64,000 nt of DNA from NCBI RefSeq assembly GCF_029760935.1, contig NZ_CP121684.1:1798001-1862000 (forward strand), given 5' to 3'. A model generated the notes under the pieces. The model saw only the letters and a list, made by a program, of their open reading frames with translations. It ran no database searches and was not told the origin of the DNA. Below are positions 7,140 through 16,485 of this stretch, piece by piece. Numbering within the stretch: the first letter of the stretch is position 1; every line of letters starts with the position of its first letter. The position numbers and the translations under genes were made by a program. This stretch comes from Lysinibacter sp. HNR. Its GTDB lineage: Bacteria > Actinomycetota > Actinomycetes > Actinomycetales > Microbacteriaceae.

Positions 7140-9683
7140 ATGGACACATTTGATAGAGCAATAGTGGGCCCAATAATCAAGTCGTTAAACCAGGGGGTAA
7201 ATGTCGAAGTATCGGGTCTTCCCGGGTCGGGGCGGACAAGAGTTCTGCAAATAGTCAGTGAGTGTTTGAGCTTGGAAGACATCAATGTTGTCAGGATATC
7301 GGGCATCGATATGCCGGTGGCGGTCCCCCTTGCACCCTTCATCTCAAACAGAGCAAACGCAGGGACAAACGCGGATGAGCTTCGTAGCGCGGTGCATATC
7401 CTGGTTAAGAAACTTCAACATCCGCGGTCGGTCTTGGTGATTGATGATGCCGACAAGCTTGACGAAACATCGATTCAGACGATTCTTCTCGTCCGACACC
7501 AGACACGGGTACCCATCCTCATCGCTACCTGGTCCCACAACAGCGGCGGGACGCAGCACTTACCGTTGTCTGCCTATCTGACCCCGATCCTCTGCGCACC
7601 GATGCGTTCCATGCGTTACGATCACGTGGATCGTATTTTGCGGGATCAACTTCAACTTACTCTCGAGCCTTCCTCTCTCGGTTTAATTACGAGTATTTGT
7701 GGTGGTCTTCCGGGGTTAGCACTATCGATAACAGAGACACTGCAACGCTGCAACGCTCTATCACGATCTGGAACGGCGTGGAGGGTGCAGGACTGCTTGT
7801 GGAAGTCTGAATTCACAGCACTCGCACAACAGTATCTTTTTCCCCTGTCCGAAAAAGAGGTGCTAGCCCTACACACACTTGCGGTGGCACGAGTAATGAC
7901 AATAGAGCAAGCTAAATCTTCATCCCTGTGGGAACAGATACGATCGCTTGAACAGCTTGGCCTGATCCACGTCCTGGAGGTCAGAGGAGAACAAGAAATT
8001 GCGGTGTACCCGCCACTATTGATCGATTACTTTGAACACGAAGGGGGTTCTCTCACGCGATACGAGATCTGTCAGAATTTGAGCAGAACTGAGCAAAAGT
8101 CTCTTCGTCCGACCCGAAAAGACGCTGATCGCGTAACGGGTTCTCAGACCGCGCTGCTGAGCTATCGGACTCGCTCTTTCTGGGAGAACGAAGTTACCGG
8201 AAGAAGGACGGCTTGGCTAGCGGACCCCTCACCGTGGACCGCGTTACGTTACCTTATTGCGCTCAGTCATGTCTCAGCAGATACGGCGGAGCATGACAGG
8301 GTTATCGTCTTCACCCCGGAGGAAGGACCCGCTATGGCGTTGGTTCTATTCTGGAGCTGGTGGGCCTGCCACGTGGCGATTATGCAGAACATGCCCGAGG
8401 AAGGAATTTCTCTTGTACGGCGTGGCCGCCTCAAACACCCCGCATTTGACGGCGCGCTCAGAGCTATTGAGGCATACATTATTTTGAATACCGGCGGCAT
8501 CCCCGATAGTTATCTTCTGGATTCTCCAGCACTAAATGAACACGCACTATCGGAAGAACTCTTGGGAGCCGTACGGGTTGAACTTTTTATTGCACAGGGT
8601 TTACTGCAACAGGCCTTTCAACAGCTTGATGCCACAATCGATGGGGAAACGGGCATCCAAACTTCAAAGAAAGTGGCACGCGGGATGATCATGTTCCTCG
8701 ACGGCAATATTGGAGGTGCTGCTGAGTGGGCCCTCGAACACTACGAAGTCTCTCGAATAGAGTTTGACTTCTCCTGGGCGGAGGGACACGCATATGTCGC
8801 TGCACTGAGCCTAGCCATGGCGGGGCGGCTAGACGCTCTCGATACCCATCTAGCGACACTAGCCCCAACAGCTAGCACCAAAAACATCAACACACGCTTT
8901 CTTGCAAGCACGTTTGCGTTTGCCTCTATGGTGGCTTCCGAGCGTGGCCAGGTTAACGCGTCTATCACCTACGCTAAACAGGCTCTTAGCTTTGGATTCT
9001 CGGATGAGGTGTGCATGCAGTTTCCCGCTCACCTAGCCCACCTTATTGCCACACAAACCGGTGAGGGCATTTCACGCGCTGCGTGGGAAGCCACCGAACA
9101 ACGCATCGCAGCAGGGCACATTACCAGTGCCGTTCAGGTCGGCATGATTGCTCTGGAGTACGATGCCGATCCGGCACACGCACAACGTATTAGCGATCTT
9201 GCCCAGAATACGGAGAGCCCACTATTGAATAGCCTCGCAACCTACGCTGAGGCGCTGATTGAACCATCTGCGGAAAATCTGTCTAGGGTGAGAATTAAGC
9301 TAGCTGATGCTGGCTTGATACTACCCGCAGTTCGCGCGGGTGTTCGCGCGGTTCGAATGCATCGAGCCGGTGGAGATCATGAGAGAGCGCTCCTCGAGGC
9401 TGAGGCGCTGTGGGGATCACTATGTCTTGATGATGCGGGCCTAGCCCATATGTTATTTCCGCTGGTGCAAGAGATCGGGCTCACTGATCGTGAGCTAGAG
9501 ATTGTTTCCATGCTCGCCGATAGGTCCACCTCCCAGCAGATTGCCGACGCGCTTGTTCTCTCAGTGCGCACGGTGGAACAGCACGTCTTACGTGCCTGCA
9601 GGAAGGTTGGCGTGTCGCGCCGTGGTGATTTGGCAGATGCCGCGGGCACCTGGCTCTCCCCGTTTTTAAGGCCGCGTTTTTAA
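7140..9683 (+). CDS. Large ATP-binding LuxR-family (LAL/STAND-type) transcriptional regulator
   Basis: 847-residue cytoplasmic regulator. An N-terminal NTPase module has a Walker A-like GLPGSGRTR at 26-34 and a Walker B SVLVIDDAD near 95; a long helical, TPR-like middle (about 300-750) follows; the C-terminus carries a LuxR/GerE helix-turn-helix at about 783-840 (LTDRELEIVSML, then QQIADALVLSVRTVEQHV). This is the layout of MalT/LAL regulators, where nucleotide and inducer binding drive oligomerisation. The P-loop Lys is replaced by Arg32, so ATP hydrolysis may be weak or lost. The start ATG 7140 has AGGG only 4 nt upstream. The next gene in the same direction, a wall-anchored protein 835 nt downstream, is a possible target; no inducer can be named. 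Confidence 0.88.
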   Translation: MDTFDRAIVGPIIKSLNQGVNVEVSGLPGSGRTRVLQIVSECLSLEDINVVRISGIDMPVAVPLAPFISNRANAGTNADELRSAVHILVKKLQHPRSVLVIDDADKLDETSIQTILLVRHQTRVPILIATWSHNSGGTQHLPLSAYLTPILCAPMRSMRYDHVDRILRDQLQLTLEPSSLGLITSICGGLPGLALSITETLQRCNALSRSGTAWRVQDCLWKSEFTALAQQYLFPLSEKEVLALHTLAVARVMTIEQAKSSSLWEQIRSLEQLGLIHVLEVRGEQEIAVYPPLLIDYFEHEGGSLTRYEICQNLSRTEQKSLRPTRKDADRVTGSQTALLSYRTRSFWENEVTGRRTAWLADPSPWTALRYLIALSHVSADTAEHDRVIVFTPEEGPAMALVLFWSWWACHVAIMQNMPEEGISLVRRGRLKHPAFDGALRAIEAYIILNTGGIPDSYLLDSPALNEHALSEELLGAVRVELFIAQGLLQQAFQQLDATIDGETGIQTSKKVARGMIMFLDGNIGGAAEWALEHYEVSRIEFDFSWAEGHAYVAALSLAMAGRLDALDTHLATLAPTASTKNINTRFLASTFAFASMVASERGQVNASITYAKQALSFGFSDEVCMQFPAHLAHLIATQTGEGISRAAWEATEQRIAAGHITSAVQVGMIALEYDADPAHAQRISDLAQNTESPLLNSLATYAEALIEPSAENLSRVRIKLADAGLILPAVRAGVRAVRMHRAGGDHERALLEAEALWGSLCLDDAGLAHMLFPLVQEIGLTDRELEIVSMLADRSTSQQIADALVLSVRTVEQHVLRACRKVGVSRRGDLADAAGTWLSPFLRPRF

Positions 9684-10518
9684 GAGGATTTGGTATAGAC
9701 CCTTATTTCCAGCTCTCAGCACCGCCTCAATCCACAATCACGACGCTCAGGGCATGGATCATGCATGAGCCAGGGATGAAAGAGGGGTCTGGTGCGGGCC
9801 CGGTTGACTCGGAGTGTCTTTGCCTATCCCACTGTTTGCGGTCACGCACATTTTTCCATGACAACTATCGACTGTGTGTCCGCGATGGTTGACTGAGACG
9901 ACCTGACACAGACCCCCTACTCGTCGTTTGCTGCGTCTTTACCCTCGAACGTTGCGATCATTAACGAACGCTCGATCCCACCTTCGGAATCGCCTTCATG
10001 CGCCTCCCCCAACTGCTCTATGAGAGTTTCCTCTTCCCCCTCACTAACAAAAGCAGACGAATCAACTCACGGATCTACGACGTCAGAAACTGTTGCCGCA
10101 CCCGGGACAGTGGCTCATGGGGTTGAGGAAATTACCGATCGGAAAATTCTTGGTCACAGTTTCCGGGTATCACGGATAAAAAATGCAGACCATGGAAACA
10201 GACTACGAATCTTCATTATGGACTAACGCAGTCTCGCCCTATTTGCTACGCAACCTGGCGAATAGGGTCAGCTACCTTCGATAGCAACTTTTATTCTTTT
10301 GGAACAACAACTTAGTGAGCTTGAGGATGTCAAATGACATTGGGGCGCTTACAAATGGCAATCCGTTTATGTGTAGACCACAGAATACCCAGGTACGAGA
10401 CACTCCCAACAAGAGTTGAGAGGGATCCTTCGCTTGAAATGCTGAGCCTTCACTAAACGGCACGTCCTCATCGCCTCATAATCCTTGCCACTAGCGATAT
10501 GAAAGGTATAAATCTAAA
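9684..10518. other. Long intergenic stretch, no convincing gene
   Basis: 835 nt between the LuxR regulator and the surface protein gene. Two short open frames were examined (10020-10226 plus strand, 68 codons; 10272-10463 minus strand, 63 codons); neither has an SD or a recognisable product. A hairpin-forming inverted repeat (CCCTATT / AATAGGG) lies at about 10239-10269 just after the first of these. The region may hold the surface gene promoter and leader, or the remains of a decayed gene. Confidence 0.4.
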
Positions 10519-12879
10519 TTGAGATACTCAATATGGCCCACCGCACGGGTGCTGACCAGAAGCGAGAGAGTCAAGTTGCGCTCGCGAAAAGTTCACGATC
10601 GAGGCAAAGGTGAGTTTACCGGTCGTCGCACACCAACAAAGAGTGATAATAGTGCTGTTCTAAAGCCCCTGGTCATGATAATCGCGAGTGCGATGGTGTT
10701 GGGAGCAGCGATTGTTACCCCGGGATCTTCTGCCTCAGCCGCAACAACGGGCCTAGAGTTTGATACCCGAATCGCAATGGGGGAAGAACTGCCTCAGGCA
10801 GCAACCGTCGTAGCTCGGGGCAATGACAACTGGCTGGCCACCGACGGGAAAACCCTCAGGTTGTTCAATAATGACGGTACACCAAATACTGTTTTTAACA
10901 GCAACGTTGGTAATGGAGTTGAAGAACAGGGAAGCATCCTAAGCATCGCTTCAGATAACGACGGTTGGATGATTGCGGGCCGCTTCGGAACTCTTAATGA
11001 CGAATGGCAGCTTGGCACTGGTCAGATAAATAACTTACTGCGGCTTCATGGCGACGGCACGATAGACCACAGCTTTATTCCCAATATAAACGGCACTTTT
11101 GACGGTGCTATTCGTAAGGTTGTTCGCGATCGAGACGGGTGGTTGGTGGGTGGCGATTTTCGACAGAATGATCGCATCCGAGCATCCCTCATACGGCTTA
11201 CTAACCAGGGATTTGTCGACTACCAGACATTTAATGCTCCCTCTGAGATTGGGCCGGTGTCTAATATTGCGGTTAATGAGCGGGGAAGTCGTCTAATAGT
11301 GCACTCGACGCAAGGATCACAGCACATGACGGGGCTACGGCCTGACGGAAATAGAGGGTTCACTCGAGCTACGGGAGGTGAAGTTAGGGCCGTTGCAACT
11401 ATAGGAGATTATTGGCTAATCGGCGGCGCCTTTAGCAGCCTTTCAGGTTCAGGGGGCAGAGGACTGGTAGCTCTCGGGGAAAATGGGGGCATAACGGGAT
11501 ACGACCTCAATATTGATGGGTGGGCTAACTCTATAATTCCTGACGGTAATGGTGGGGTATTTGTCGGAGGTAACTTTAAATCATTCTCACTCCAGTCCCA
11601 ACCAGCTCACGGCCTGATACAGTTGACGCCTCAGGGAACATTACACCGAACACTCGACGTCCAAGACGGAAACGGTTTTGATACGGATGTTCGTACCGTT
11701 GCCTACGACGACTCCGCGGACAGAATACTAGTGGGTGGGTCTTTCCGTAACCCACAACAGCACCTAGCCTTAATCACCCCCGCGAGCATTGAGCTAGACA
11801 CTATCAACACTCAGGAAAACGTGATTGGTGACACGGTGGAGGTATCACTATCGGCCGCAACAAGAACGATAACAGGGGACTCATTACCGGTAAGTTATTC
11901 TGCAACAGGGCTACCCCAGGGTTTGAGATTGGATTCTGCATCCGGCAAGATTTCAGGAACCGTTGAAACCCTTGGATCGTCAACCGTTCACATTACGGCA
12001 ACTTCCCATCTGCTCTCCGCCTCCAGAGCTTTTTCCTGGGAAGTACTTTCGCTCGTGACCCTTCCTGTCAGTCCTCACACCGGCGTCGCGGGTATACCCT
12101 ATTACTATAATTTCGTAACGGATCCGAACCTGGCACCGAGAGTATCGCTTATCGACGGTGACCTTCCTCCCGGGTTGACCCTGTCTGCTACCGGAATACT
12201 ATCTGGGACACCCACCCGATCTGGAAATTATGACTTCCTCCTTCGTATGACGCCCAATACAAACCTTTCAGTTTCGATGGAGGTAACCCCCGGCACCGTG
12301 AACTTGAACGACTCCTCTATTGATGCAGACCCGCTCTCAATTGTGGCCGATGGGATCTCGACCTCAACAATTACCGTAACGCTTGTTGATAATTGGGGAA
12401 ACACAATTGCCGATCGAGAAGTCGCTATCCAGTCGACCGGCGGAAGCATAGGGTCTACCACTAATAACGATGACGGGACCTATTCAGCAGCCCTGAGGTC
12501 AGGCTCCACTGAAGGGATTGCAATAGTGAGCTTTACCGTAAATGGAGTGGCTGCTCCTCGAAGTGTGAACGTGAGATTCACCGGCGAGACTACGCCTCCG
12601 GTGGACCCGGACGGACCCACACCCCCGGTGAACCCGGACGGACCCACACCCCCGGTGAACCCGGACGGACCCACACCCCCGGTGAACCCGGACGGACCCA
12701 CACCCCCCAGCGGATCCACACCCCCCGGCGATAGCGACCCTAAGCACCCCACCGCAGACGCTAAGAAACTAGCACACACCGGAGCAAACGGAGGAAATCA
12801 GATGTTACTCCTCGCCCTAAGCTTGGCCGCTGGTGTCACAGGCACCTCCCTCATAGTAAAAACTCGCCGCCGACACTAG
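10519..12879 (+). CDS. LAHTG cell-wall-anchored surface protein with beta-propeller-like and Ig-like domains
   Basis: 786-residue exported protein. A long basic N-terminus leads to a signal peptide (hydrophobic core about 50-66, likely cleavage after SSASA at 74). Residues 100-430 contain delta-60-type repeats (GW-containing units such as DGWMIAGRFG and DGWLVGGDF), expected to form a beta-propeller. Two putative-Ig (He_PIG) domains follow (about 426-512, 513-592; LSGTPTRSGNYDF), then an invasin/Big-1-like domain (595-690), a Pro-rich stalk of four DGPTPPVNP units, the sorting motif LAHTG at 751-755, a membrane helix and an RRRH tail. LAxTG is typical of actinobacterial class E sortase substrates; no sortase is in the window. 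The TTG start is uncertain, as no SD stands out. Role, perhaps adhesion, is inference. Confidence 0.85.
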   Translation: MRYSIWPTARVLTRSERVKLRSRKVHDRGKGEFTGRRTPTKSDNSAVLKPLVMIIASAMVLGAAIVTPGSSASAATTGLEFDTRIAMGEELPQAATVVARGNDNWLATDGKTLRLFNNDGTPNTVFNSNVGNGVEEQGSILSIASDNDGWMIAGRFGTLNDEWQLGTGQINNLLRLHGDGTIDHSFIPNINGTFDGAIRKVVRDRDGWLVGGDFRQNDRIRASLIRLTNQGFVDYQTFNAPSEIGPVSNIAVNERGSRLIVHSTQGSQHMTGLRPDGNRGFTRATGGEVRAVATIGDYWLIGGAFSSLSGSGGRGLVALGENGGITGYDLNIDGWANSIIPDGNGGVFVGGNFKSFSLQSQPAHGLIQLTPQGTLHRTLDVQDGNGFDTDVRTVAYDDSADRILVGGSFRNPQQHLALITPASIELDTINTQENVIGDTVEVSLSAATRTITGDSLPVSYSATGLPQGLRLDSASGKISGTVETLGSSTVHITATSHLLSASRAFSWEVLSLVTLPVSPHTGVAGIPYYYNFVTDPNLAPRVSLIDGDLPPGLTLSATGILSGTPTRSGNYDFLLRMTPNTNLSVSMEVTPGTVNLNDSSIDADPLSIVADGISTSTITVTLVDNWGNTIADREVAIQSTGGSIGSTTNNDDGTYSAALRSGSTEGIAIVSFTVNGVAAPRSVNVRFTGETTPPVDPDGPTPPVNPDGPTPPVNPDGPTPPVNPDGPTPPSGSTPPGDSDPKHPTADAKKLAHTGANGGNQMLLLALSLAAGVTGTSLIVKTRRRH
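12598..12710 (+). repeat. 27-bp tandem repeat encoding the proline-rich stalk
   Basis: About four near-identical 27-bp units encoding DGPTPPVNP, lying inside the surface protein gene between the Ig-like domains and the sorting signal. Units are almost identical at DNA level, so copy number may vary between strains by slippage or recombination; a change of one unit keeps the frame. Confidence 0.9.
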
Positions 12880-12903
12880 GAGGTAATTTAAGCGAGTAAG
12901 ATC

Positions 12904-12948
12904 GATTGCCCTGGAGATCTCCACCCGTTGGAGAATTCCAGGGCAATC
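12904..12948 (+). terminator. Hairpin terminator after the surface protein gene
   Basis: Strong inverted repeat: GATTGCCCTGGA pairs with TCCAGGGCAATC, with an inner CTCCA/TGGAG helix. It starts 25 nt after the stop codon. The downstream tract (TCTCCTTACA) is only moderately T-rich, so an intrinsic terminator is likely but not certain. Confidence 0.6.
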
Positions 12949-13042
12949 TCCTTACACTCCATTACTTTCCTCACCTCTTCAAGGCTCAAGCGGAGAGACA
13001 ATGCGTGGGGAGGAAACACACACCGGTAGACTGGGACTCAGT

Positions 13043-13115
13043 GACACGGGGTGCCCACCGGGCTGAGACCAAACCCGTTGAACCTGCTCTAGCTCGTACT
13101 AGCGAAGGGAATGTC
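13043..13115 (+). promoter_or_regulatory. TPP riboswitch (THI element) upstream of thiD
   Basis: Aptamer core elements are visible in order: ACACGGGGTGCC, GGCTGAGA (13061-13068), ACCC, GAACCTG (13080-13086), a variable arm, and AGCGAAGGGA (13101-13110). P1 can form between GACA 13043-13046 and TGTC 13112-13115. The GAAGGGA of the aptamer is also the only good SD for thiD, 7 nt before its TTG, so TPP binding should directly hide the ribosome binding site. No separate terminator platform is seen. Confidence 0.93.
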
Positions 13116-13117
13116 TA

Positions 13118-14020
13118 TTGACCGGGTCTGTAACATCTCAATCCACACTAAATCCACCGCGCAGAATCGGACCTCCCCGCGTGCTGAGTATCGCCGGCAC
13201 AGACCCCTCGGGAGGGGCGGGAATCCAAGCCGACCTCAAAAGCATTGCGGCTCTCGGAGGATACGGCATGGCCGCGGTTACCGCTCTGGTCGCCCAGAAT
13301 ACCCAGGGGGTTCGCTCCGTTCACACCCCTCCGCCCTCGTTTCTTATGGAACAGCTCAGGGCGGTCAGCGATGATGTGACCATTGACGCGGTCAAGATTG
13401 GGATGCTCGGCTCCTCCCTCATCGCTCAGACGGTTGGCGAGTGGTTGGCAGAGGTTACGCCCCCCATCGTGGTGATCGACCCCGTGATGATCGCCACAAG
13501 CGGCGATCGCCTGCTAGACACGGATGCCGAAAAAGCTCTCCGCTCCCTGCTTCCACAGGCGTCTCTCATCACACCCAATATCCCCGAGCTTGCGGTTCTC
13601 CTTAACGAACCGGTTGCCTCCTCGTGGGATGAGGCTCTTGCCCAGGGAAAACGGGCCTCCACACGCTTCAACACCACCATCCTGGTGAAGGGCGGCCACC
13701 TCTCCGGTGAGAGGTGCCCCGACGCGCTCGTGAATGTTCATAGGCTCCCGTCGGGCCATGAGACGTTTCAGGTGTCGGGCCCCCGCATCCACACTAAGAA
13801 CACCCACGGAACGGGCTGCTCGCTCTCCTCCGCGATGGCAACTCTGCAATCGCGCACGAACAACTGGGAAGACTCCCTCGTTGCGGCCACCGAGTGGCTG
13901 CGAGACGCCATTGCCCACTCAGATGAACTCCGGGTGGGTTCGGGCAGCGGCCCGGTCCATCACTTCCATCATCTGTGGTCTCTAGCACCACACCCAGCAC
14001 AGCGAAACGAGAATAATTAA
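13118..14020 (+). CDS. thiD: Hydroxymethylpyrimidine/phosphomethylpyrimidine kinase ThiD
   Basis: Phosphorylates HMP twice to HMP pyrophosphate for ThiE. The ribokinase-fold protein (300 residues) shows SIAGTDPSGGAGIQADLK, the conserved VDPVMIATSG region, KGGHLSG and the anion-hole HTKNTHGTGCSLSSA. TTG at 13118 is chosen as start because the GAAGGGA at the end of the riboswitch is 7 nt away; the ATG at 13111 is out of frame. There is a 20-residue N-terminal extension before the conserved PPRVLSIAG. The stop shares one base with the ATG of the next gene (TAATG), so translation is coupled to the ThiF/MoeZ gene. No ThiE domain is fused. Confidence 0.95.
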   Translation: MTGSVTSQSTLNPPRRIGPPRVLSIAGTDPSGGAGIQADLKSIAALGGYGMAAVTALVAQNTQGVRSVHTPPPSFLMEQLRAVSDDVTIDAVKIGMLGSSLIAQTVGEWLAEVTPPIVVIDPVMIATSGDRLLDTDAEKALRSLLPQASLITPNIPELAVLLNEPVASSWDEALAQGKRASTRFNTTILVKGGHLSGERCPDALVNVHRLPSGHETFQVSGPRIHTKNTHGTGCSLSSAMATLQSRTNNWEDSLVAATEWLRDAIAHSDELRVGSGSGPVHHFHHLWSLAPHPAQRNENN

Positions 14021-15285
14021 TGGCCCGCTCAACCCCACACCCACGCATACTCCCTCCTCTGGTAGAACCGGGCGATGAACTTACCCCGGAACAGGTCACC
14101 AGATTTTCACGGCACATCGTTATTCCCGATTTTGGACAGGAGGCTCAGAGGCGTTTGCTCGCGGCAAAAGTTGCGGTGATCGGGGCGGGGGGTCTGGGCA
14201 GTCCCATCCTCTTGTACCTCGCGGCGGCCGGTGTGGGCACTGTTGGAATCATCGATGATGACTCAGTGGAATCATCAAACCTTCAGCGGCAAGTAATTCA
14301 CGGAACGCAAGATATCGGACGTCCCAAGGGTGAATCGGCGCGAGACTCCATCCTTGAGCGCAATCCCGATGCTACCGTGCGGCTGCATCCCGTTCGGCTC
14401 ACCAGCAAAAACGCCATCAAGATTCTTGGAGACTACGATCTGGTCATCGACGGTTCCGATAATTTTTCCACCCGATATCTCGCGAGCGACGCGGCGGAAA
14501 TCCTGGGCATTCCCTGCGTGTGGGGCTCAATTCTGCGCTACTCCGGTCAGGCTTCCACCTTCTGGGCCGCGCCCAACGACGGACTACCGGGGGTGACCTA
14601 TCGTGATCTCTTCGCTCAGCCACCAGCCCCGGGTACGGTGCCCAGTTGCGCGGAGGGTGGTGTTCTTGGGGTGCTCTGCTCGATGATCGGAACGATTATG
14701 GCCACGGACACGATCAAGCTCATCACGGGTATCGGCAGCACCCTGCTGGGACGGATCGTTAACTATGATGCCCAGCTCATGAGCTGGCGCGAGATCACCA
14801 TCGGGCCAGACCCCGAGCGGACTCCCGTAACCCAGCTTGACGATTATGACGCGCTCTGCGGAATAACTCCGCGAGCACAGAATCATTCCTCGCGGGAACA
14901 CACTGACTCAGAGGGTTTCCCCGAGACACACGAATCCGTGGAATGGAGCAGCTCGTTTCTTGCCGCGGCTCTTACGGAGCGCGCCTCGGGCACGCGGAAG
15001 TTCCGACTGATCGATATCCGTGAGAGTCACGAGCGTGAACTCGCCGTGATCCAAAACTCAGAGCACATTCCGCTGAATGACCTGCTCCACCAACTACACA
15101 ACACAACCTCGTTACAGCATGCGCTTCACCCGGACGAAGAAATCGTGCTCTACTGCCACCACGGCTCCAGATCCGACTACGCACGGCAAATGCTCAATGC
15201 CGCGGGCTACACCCGAGTTCGTCATCTTCAGGGCGGGATCGACAGGTGGAGCCTCGACGTAGATCCCTCTATCCCCCGGTACTAA
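14020..15285 (+). CDS. moeZ: ThiF/MoeZ-type sulfur-carrier adenylyltransferase with C-terminal rhodanese domain
   Basis: Activates the C-terminal Gly-Gly of a ubiquitin-like sulfur carrier by adenylation and, through its rhodanese domain, can pass on sulfur. The E1-like domain (about 20-270) has the nucleotide motif VIGAGGLGSP, the SNLQRQVIHG loop with the Arg finger, DGSDNFSTRYL, and the Cys in VPSCAEGGVLGVL. After a linker of about 45 residues, the rhodanese domain (about 315-421) has LIDIRESHE and active-site loop CHHGSRSD. Coupling to thiD under a TPP riboswitch argues that ThiS (16230-16466) is its partner; mycobacterial MoeZ also serves MoaD and CysO, so several roles are possible. The CxxC pairs of zinc-binding MoeB are absent. 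Confidence 0.9.
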   Translation: MARSTPHPRILPPLVEPGDELTPEQVTRFSRHIVIPDFGQEAQRRLLAAKVAVIGAGGLGSPILLYLAAAGVGTVGIIDDDSVESSNLQRQVIHGTQDIGRPKGESARDSILERNPDATVRLHPVRLTSKNAIKILGDYDLVIDGSDNFSTRYLASDAAEILGIPCVWGSILRYSGQASTFWAAPNDGLPGVTYRDLFAQPPAPGTVPSCAEGGVLGVLCSMIGTIMATDTIKLITGIGSTLLGRIVNYDAQLMSWREITIGPDPERTPVTQLDDYDALCGITPRAQNHSSREHTDSEGFPETHESVEWSSSFLAAALTERASGTRKFRLIDIRESHERELAVIQNSEHIPLNDLLHQLHNTTSLQHALHPDEEIVLYCHHGSRSDYARQMLNAAGYTRVRHLQGGIDRWSLDVDPSIPRY

Positions 15286-15326
15286 CGGGCACCGCCGGTC
15301 GCCAGCAACCAACCTCTGGTGCCCGT
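15285..15326. terminator. Bidirectional hairpin between convergent moeZ and thiG
   Basis: A 9-bp perfect inverted repeat, ACGGGCACC at 15285-15293 and GGTGCCCGT at 15318-15326, with a 24-nt loop, lies exactly between the convergent stop codons of moeZ and thiG. No T-tract follows on either strand, so its strength as an intrinsic terminator is uncertain. Confidence 0.5.
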
Positions 15327-15361
15327 CACACGAACTTGACAGGGCGCGGACTCAAACAGGG

Positions 15362-16466
<1,105 letters not shown>

Positions 16467-16485
16467 CTATAAAGCCTCAATCGAA

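Noticed and set aside
12598-12710. Tandem repeat considered as a CRISPR array
   Set aside because: Units are directly adjacent without unique spacers and encode DGPTPPVNP within the surface protein frame.
12480-12779. Gly-rich minus-strand frame
   Set aside because: It is the mirror of the proline repeat in the surface protein gene; no SD and no independent features.
13111-13374. ATG at 13111 as start of a separate small gene
   Set aside because: It is out of frame with ThiD, too close to the SD, and its product overlaps the conserved ThiD sequence; TTG 13118 is the better start.
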